Shown: positions 59,113 to 64,000 of the stretch, piece by piece
How positions within the stretch are numbered: position 1 is the stretch's first letter
Layout of the letters: every line of letters begins with the position of its first letter
DNA from: Pleurostoma richardsiae
Taxonomy: Eukaryota; Ascomycota; Sordariomycetes; Calosphaeriales; Pleurostomataceae
Direction: 5' to 3'
Assembly (NCBI GenBank): GCA_030052745.1
Contig: JANBVO010000004.1
Location: 372,001 to 436,000, forward strand
DNA: 64,000 nt
Notes under the pieces: model-generated
The model's database searches: none
Told to the model about the DNA's origin: nothing
Seen by the model: only the letters and a program-made list of their open reading frames with translations
Made by a program: the position numbers and the translations under genes

Positions 59113-59482
59113 GATTCAGGATCCTCTTTCAGGGAGCACTGGGTTCCCATAAGCTTCATCCATGCTTCGTGGGCTTCTCCCTTGATGCTATGATATATGG
59201 AGGAGACCGCTCTCCTTACGCAAGTAGCTGCTTCCTTTTTCACGCAATGTCGTTTGGCGCATCAAATATGGCTCGGATCGGGAGTTGCAGCTCTTGAGAG
59301 ATTTCTCTCGCCTCCTCAGGTCCGGAGCAGCAGCATAGGATGCGCCTATACTTACCATCACCTCATCACAATCCCACAAGGTTGGTATCTCCCGGCAATT
59401 CGTCTCTTGTGGTATCCGTTTTTGGAAAGCACGTAATGTAGCCGTAGTAAGAAACCCCGGAAGCAAGATAACATCCAGCATC
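59113..59482. other. Convergent 3' intergenic region MFS / 2OG oxygenase
   Basis: 370 bases between convergent stop codons, probably 3' UTRs. Nothing else seen. Confidence 0.5.
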
Positions 59483-60574
59483 TCAATCAATCCTCCCCCA
59501 GCTCCATATGTTCAGCCCAACCTTGACGCCCTTCCGAACAGGCAACCCAGCGTGCCAAGTCTGAGGATACCCCCTCCCGGTCCCGTCCGGAATGAAGTTC
59601 TCCCAGTAGACCGCGTTCCCCGGCACGACCTTGAAGACCGTCCCGTCCTCCTCCCCCTCGTCCCCAAACTCTCCCCGCTGACCACCGTCATCCCCGCCGC
59701 CGCCGCCGCCGCCGTCGTCGCACTCCACGAACCGGCACCACCTCCCGTCCCGCCTCCTCGCCAGCATCGGGAACTCCGTGCCCCCGCCCTCGAGCCGCCC
59801 CTCGCCGTCGCCCACCCACGCCATGAAGGAGCTGACGCGGCCCCACCCGCCCCGGCCGGAGCTCCAGTCGTAGTGGTGGCTGTAGTGGCCGTCGGGCGCG
59901 TACCGCTGCACGCGCAGGCGCTCGACCCACAGCTCCTCGCGCCAGCCCTGGAGCGCGCGCGCGCGCGCCTCGACGCAGCGCACCGGCCCCGTCCGCGGGA
60001 TCACGGCCACCTCCGAGTCACGGACGGTGGAGTCCTTCTCGGCGGAGGAGCCGCCGTCGTGGGTGATGGTTGCCGGCTCGAATATGGGGTCGCTGGATGC
60101 CGGGGTTAGCTCGGCTGTGTCTTAAAGATGTCCTGATGAGAGGTGGTTTTGGGTGTGCCGATGTCCATTGCAGAGCCCCTACACCCACTGACAGTCCATA
60201 GATTCGGCAGGCATCGTCTCCCTCCCACTGACGGATCGAACGAGGAAACACAGCTGATAAACCCCATGCACGGGACTTAGACAGACTCACCTAATCTCCA
60301 GCAAGTGCTCCCTCTCCTCGGCCGACAGGAAGTTCTCGATGTAAATCACGAGCGGCGCCACAGAGTAGATGTGGACGGAATAGGCATCGGGAGGGCACTC
60401 GAGTCCGGTCTGATTGGCCGGCTCCTCCAGCGCCAGCAGCTCCTCGTTGATCTGCGGCCGCGGCGTGCGCCGCAGCGGCGGCAGGCCGACGGACGGCGAC
60501 CCGGACAGCCAGTCGGAGACGGGGTTGTAGAGGACGAGGAAGAGCGCCGCGAGGCCCACTACGTAGGAAAACAT
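59483..60574 (-). CDS. Prolyl-4-hydroxylase-like 2OG-Fe(II) oxygenase
   Basis: 297 residues; exons 60574-60291 and 60092-59483. An N-terminal membrane anchor (YVVGLAALFLVLYNPV) is followed by the P4H alpha-like fold, starting at VIYIENFLSAEEREHLLEI. Iron ligands are H168 and D170 in HYDW and H275 in TWHAGLPV, and K285 in VKVGLNIW is the expected 2-oxoglutarate-binding lysine. VERLRVQRYAPDGHYSHHYD is the usual run into the HxD motif. A Gly/Asp-rich low-complexity insertion (GGGGGGGDDGG, about 215-240) interrupts the core between the two iron-binding halves. The intron is 198 bp, longer than most here. Location is likely the ER or secretory membrane; the substrate (peptidyl proline or other) is unknown. 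Confidence 0.85.
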
Positions 60575-61072
60575 CTCGGCTTGTCCAGCTTCACATCACT
60601 GTCGGCTATTTCTTGTGGGTGAATCTTTGGGGAGAGAGTGCATGTAAGTCGTGGGTGTGGAATGTGCGAGGTGAGTCTGTGAGAGATCCGCACCTTCCGT
60701 CGCGCGGGACGCGCCGCGTGACGTAAGCTCATATAGAGGGGGAAAGGGGTACAGTGTACGCCCCCTATTCAGGGTGTCGCCAGGCTTAGGACTGAGACTT
60801 CACGTTGGCAGGTCGGAAGTGAAACCCCCTCTGCGTATAAATAAGATAGAGAGTATGGTCTATTGTGATGAGTAGGGTCTAATGCCCTCCCGCCGGCATC
60901 CGCTGTCGGCGATGCATCCTCAGCCTTCCGAAAATAGGCCGCCATGTGGAGTGGATATCTTTGTCCCAGCCGTTTTGACCTTTGCCAAACGCCTGAAAAA
61001 GAGCCCGTTATGATACACTTAACTGTACAGATAGCGCACGTACCGACGCGCGACCCTCATGTTGAGAGCAAA
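60575..61072 (-). promoter_or_regulatory. 2OG-oxygenase promoter / 3' flank of the second Zn2Cys6 gene
   Basis: 498 bases between two genes in tandem on the minus strand. GC-rich near 60690-60725 and AT-rich around 60830-60860 (TATAAATAAGATAG). No supported coding frame. Confidence 0.45.
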
Positions 61073-63944
61073 TCAACCAGATCCACCACCCGTTTCCCAT
61101 GAGTTATCCCCCCCTCCATCACCCGAGAGTGTAAAGGGATTGTCTTCCTGCAATCCGTCGAAGCTGTCCTTCACGAATGTCTCGACGATCTGACTATAGA
61201 GGGGACCCGAGTCTCCCATACCCCACGGGTCCATCGCGTCGAAGAAAAAGGCCGCCTCCTGGGCGGCAAGGTCGGACGGCATCTGGCCCTGCAGTCGCGA
61301 AACCCCGTCCGTTTGCGCAATGGTTTCGAAGCCAGTCATCCCAGGTGTTGCTGACGAGCTCTCAGCCTGCGTAGATGCTGGGCCCGCTGAGGGCGATGAT
61401 GCCGCTGAGCCCCCACGGTGGGGTAAGTTTGCCTGAGCAACCCCGGGATAGCCCGCGAGGAACTGCGCTGCAGTTGGCCGCGAGCTTCCAGTGAAAGACG
61501 TCTGGTCCGTCGACGAAGCTTTTTTGGCCGCGTCTCCGGTAGTAGCAAATATCAGATAGGGGCCAAATCCTCCTTCGTCTGGGCCGGCGGTTACGCGCGG
61601 ATCTAAATCGGGAGACTTCCGCTTGCGCTTTCCCCCTGCATTACCCTCGTTCAGGTCAATACCGACTGGATGGTCGAAACACCCATTGCCTTCGGCAGAC
61701 CACCAGTCACCCTTTGGACGCATCTGACCTACCGGTTTACCGAGAGGCAGGCGTCCGGGCAGCGGAGACTGGACCTGGGTGTGTCTCGACACCCTACATC
61801 TGGCAAAAAGGGGAATGTTGTTGCTGCAGCCCGCAGGCATGTCTGTATCCCTGAGATGAGCCAGGTGGGGAAGCTTCACCTTGGAGGATAGGCCGTTCCG
61901 CTGGATGTCCAGGACGGCTTGCCGGAGGAAGGCTCTGGTGACGAGGTTGTCTTTTCCAGCCGATGCCATCGCCTCGAGCAGGAACTCAAGGTTCGCCAGA
62001 TATAAGGTGTTGTCGCTCGCCTGTGCAATGTACGCCGCCGCGGCGCTGTACAATGCCAGTGACACCAAGGGACTCTTCTGTAAATGGTTCAGCTTCATTC
62101 TTTCCAGGAGTGACTTTGTCGTATTGCTTACATATCCAGACTGCGCGTGGTAGGTCATCTTCATGACATTCACGATTTCTTGTGCAGATGTGAGAATGCG
62201 GACTTGACTAGCCATTTTCACGTGCACCGGCAGATTATATTCCTCCGCCTTATCGCAGGCAGCGTTGTGGAGGCATATGACCGCAGCGTGCAAATTCAGG
62301 TTGAGATGGACGGCGATGGGATACCGGACGTTCTTCGGCAACCGGTAGCGCTCAGGCAGGAACATGAATGAGCTTGACAGAAGGTTGTCAAGTTCGCGGT
62401 GCCGGTCCCAGAAACGCCCGCGCTCGACATCCTCGGGGTGGTCTTCAGGCTTCGGCTGATGAACATGCTGCATTATTCGGTTGAAGATGTGGCACACAAC
62501 AACTGTGCCAGCAAAGGTCGAATATAGTGACCCGGTGAAGACGTCAGCGAGCGCGGGCGCTGCCTCCTCTCTGCACTGTTCAAATGCTTCCTCAGATGAC
62601 GGTAAATGAGTCGTGACCTACTGGGGCATATGATTAGGGCGAGATAAGGGGAAGACAATGCAGGCGTTCGACTGACTTGACTGAAGTTTATTAGCGTAGG
62701 CCATCCGGTACTGATAGCAGCGTGCGAATCAATGCAGAATGCACCCCATAACACTCGTCGTCGTTCTACGCGTCCGGTTAACATTTGATCACCCTTTCCG
62801 GATAAAGACAGGCTGATCAGACACTTACCCTCAAGCTCTGTCCAATCCCGGGGAGGTAGGATCGTGGGTGGCATCTCGCTGTCCTCTCCTGGAGAGTCGA
62901 GGCGATGGAGACCCATCATGTGGACCAGTCTGACACACCTCGCGCAGCTCATAGCGGCTCTAGTGAACCACAGACACCGAGCCTCGCTTGTAGCAATAAT
63001 AGCCCATGCTTGTGCATGGGCCACGGTGATGAAGTGCTCTCCTTCTCCCTGAAGGAAGACGCGAAGTTAACACGCTGGCGCCTGAACGAGAAGATCCCAT
63101 GTGTGGTTACCAACGTACCAGTAGTTCATCCTGCTGGAGATACTGGCGTGCTCTTCGGTAAAAGGCATCATGGAGCCCGTGGTACTTCGGATGACCATTC
63201 GCGGCCAGTGTCCATACCGCGTATTGTAGGGCCATAGGAGGACGCATGTGTGGAGGGGAGTAGAATGCTTTGAGATATCGCCCAGGATGGATGACTGGGA
63301 TGTAGCTCTGCTGTTTAGTGAAGAAGCCCTGGTGCCTACCACCTACGTTAGTGACAGGCTATCGCAGCTTCCGTGACGCCTGGCGACTCACAATTCTTCG
63401 ATCACCTCAAGCGGCGGCAGCGATTCGGACATGCCAAGTCCCATGAGCTCGCCGGCACCTCTGTTATCAGGGAACCCTGGATCTGCAGGAGGTATTTCCG
63501 CCCATGAGGCGTCAGGATCACCTCCACCTGCACTTGCGATATCCTCATGGCCGAAGTCCGGCGCACCAGGGATATAGGCCTGAGGCCTCTTCTCGCTGGC
63601 GGACGACGCAGCACCGGCGTCCTTGAGAGCGTTTTCCACTTGTGCTACTATGATCTCAGCCCTACCCCTCAGAATGTTTGCATCTGCAGCGACACATTGA
63701 CCATACCTAAGCGCGCCTCCAGCTCTCTGACGTTCCTCCGTTTAGGAACCGGCTTCCTTCGTGACTCGGGGTAGACGCACTCGCCCTTCACCCTCGAGCA
63801 CCGAGTGCAAATCGGCTTGATCCGGTCGCACTTCAGCTTCCGGGACCTGCAGCTCACGCATGCCAGGGGCTCGCACTCCGGAGCCGCACCAGCGGCAGCG
63901 GAGGTGGCCGACCTCCCGGCACCGGCATTCTCGTCGGCGGACAT
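61073..63944 (-). CDS. Zn2Cys6 transcriptional regulator with fungal TF middle homology region
   Basis: 854 residues; exons 63944-63707, 63647-63392, 63335-63119, 63048-62829, 62765-62677 and 62617-61073. The zinc cluster is C29-x2-C32-x6-C39-x6-C46-x2-C49-x6-C56 (CVSCRSRKLKCD, CTRCSRVKGEC), followed by basic RRKPVPKRRNVRELEARL and a dimerisation helix. The middle homology region includes QGFFTKQQSYIPVIHPGRYLKAF, RRRVLWGAFCIDSHAAISTGWPTLI and EEAFEQCREEAAPALADVF. The C-terminal 250 residues are disordered, with KRKRKSPD as a possible nuclear signal. The TF body is assembled across phase-consistent introns. The end of exon 6 may hide an additional intron around 61660-61830. It lies upstream of the oxygenase on the same strand; its target is unknown. 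Confidence 0.85.
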
Positions 63945-64000
63945 GGTGCGAAGTCCGACATGTGGCAGGATTGAGAGACAGCAAGCAGACAGGAGGCGCG

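Overview
The window is nuclear DNA of a filamentous ascomycete (Pezizomycotina, most likely a Sordariomycete; genus not resolved). The evidence is short introns of about 50-80 bases with GT..AG ends and CTAAC/CTAAT-like branch sites, compact gene spacing, two zinc-cluster (Zn2Cys6) regulators, an Hsp98/Hsp104 that closely resembles the Neurospora protein from memory, and the fungal-only proteins mL67/Mhr1 and Slx8. I reconstructed 21 protein genes by hand, 20 complete and one cut by the left edge. In every case the proposed exons sum to a whole number of codons. I saw no rRNA, CRISPR array, transposon or virus-like element, and no tRNA that I could support.

Layout. 1-8.2 kb: the 3' end of triosephosphate isomerase, the mitochondrial ribosomal protein mL43 diverging from U1-70K, the ribosome-assembly factor Mrt4, and cullin-4. 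9-31.5 kb: a block rich in genome-maintenance genes: Tel1/ATM kinase (2,941 aa, eight exons), nucleoporin Nup192, the SUMO-targeted ubiquitin ligase Slx8 and the mitochondrial DNA polymerase Mip1. 32-36 kb: Ctr9 of the Paf1 complex. 37-45 kb: a transcription-factor-like protein with no visible DNA-binding domain, a secreted 5'-nucleotidase-like metallophosphoesterase with twelve exons, and a conserved-looking protein of unknown function. 45-51.5 kb: Hsp104/Hsp98, the mitochondrial ribosomal/recombination protein mL67 (Mhr1) and a PAPS-type sulfotransferase-like protein.

52.6-59.1 kb looks like a small accessory catabolic cluster: a LEU3-like Zn2Cys6 regulator, an AtuA (DUF1446) protein fused to a DUF4387 domain, and an anion:cation-symporter-type MFS permease. 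The last two diverge from a 530-bp promoter packed with inverted repeats built on AGTGCG/CGCACT. This is the best candidate for an undescribed regulated pathway. The window ends with a prolyl-4-hydroxylase-like 2OG-Fe(II) oxygenase and a second Zn2Cys6 regulator.

The left two thirds is ordinary housekeeping sequence with good regulatory clues (PAC/RRPE-like boxes at mrt4, TCACGTGA at mL43/U1-70K, heat-shock elements at hsp98). Several intergenic regions carry clusters of the palindromic word ACCTAGGT/TAGGTA, whose role is unexplained.
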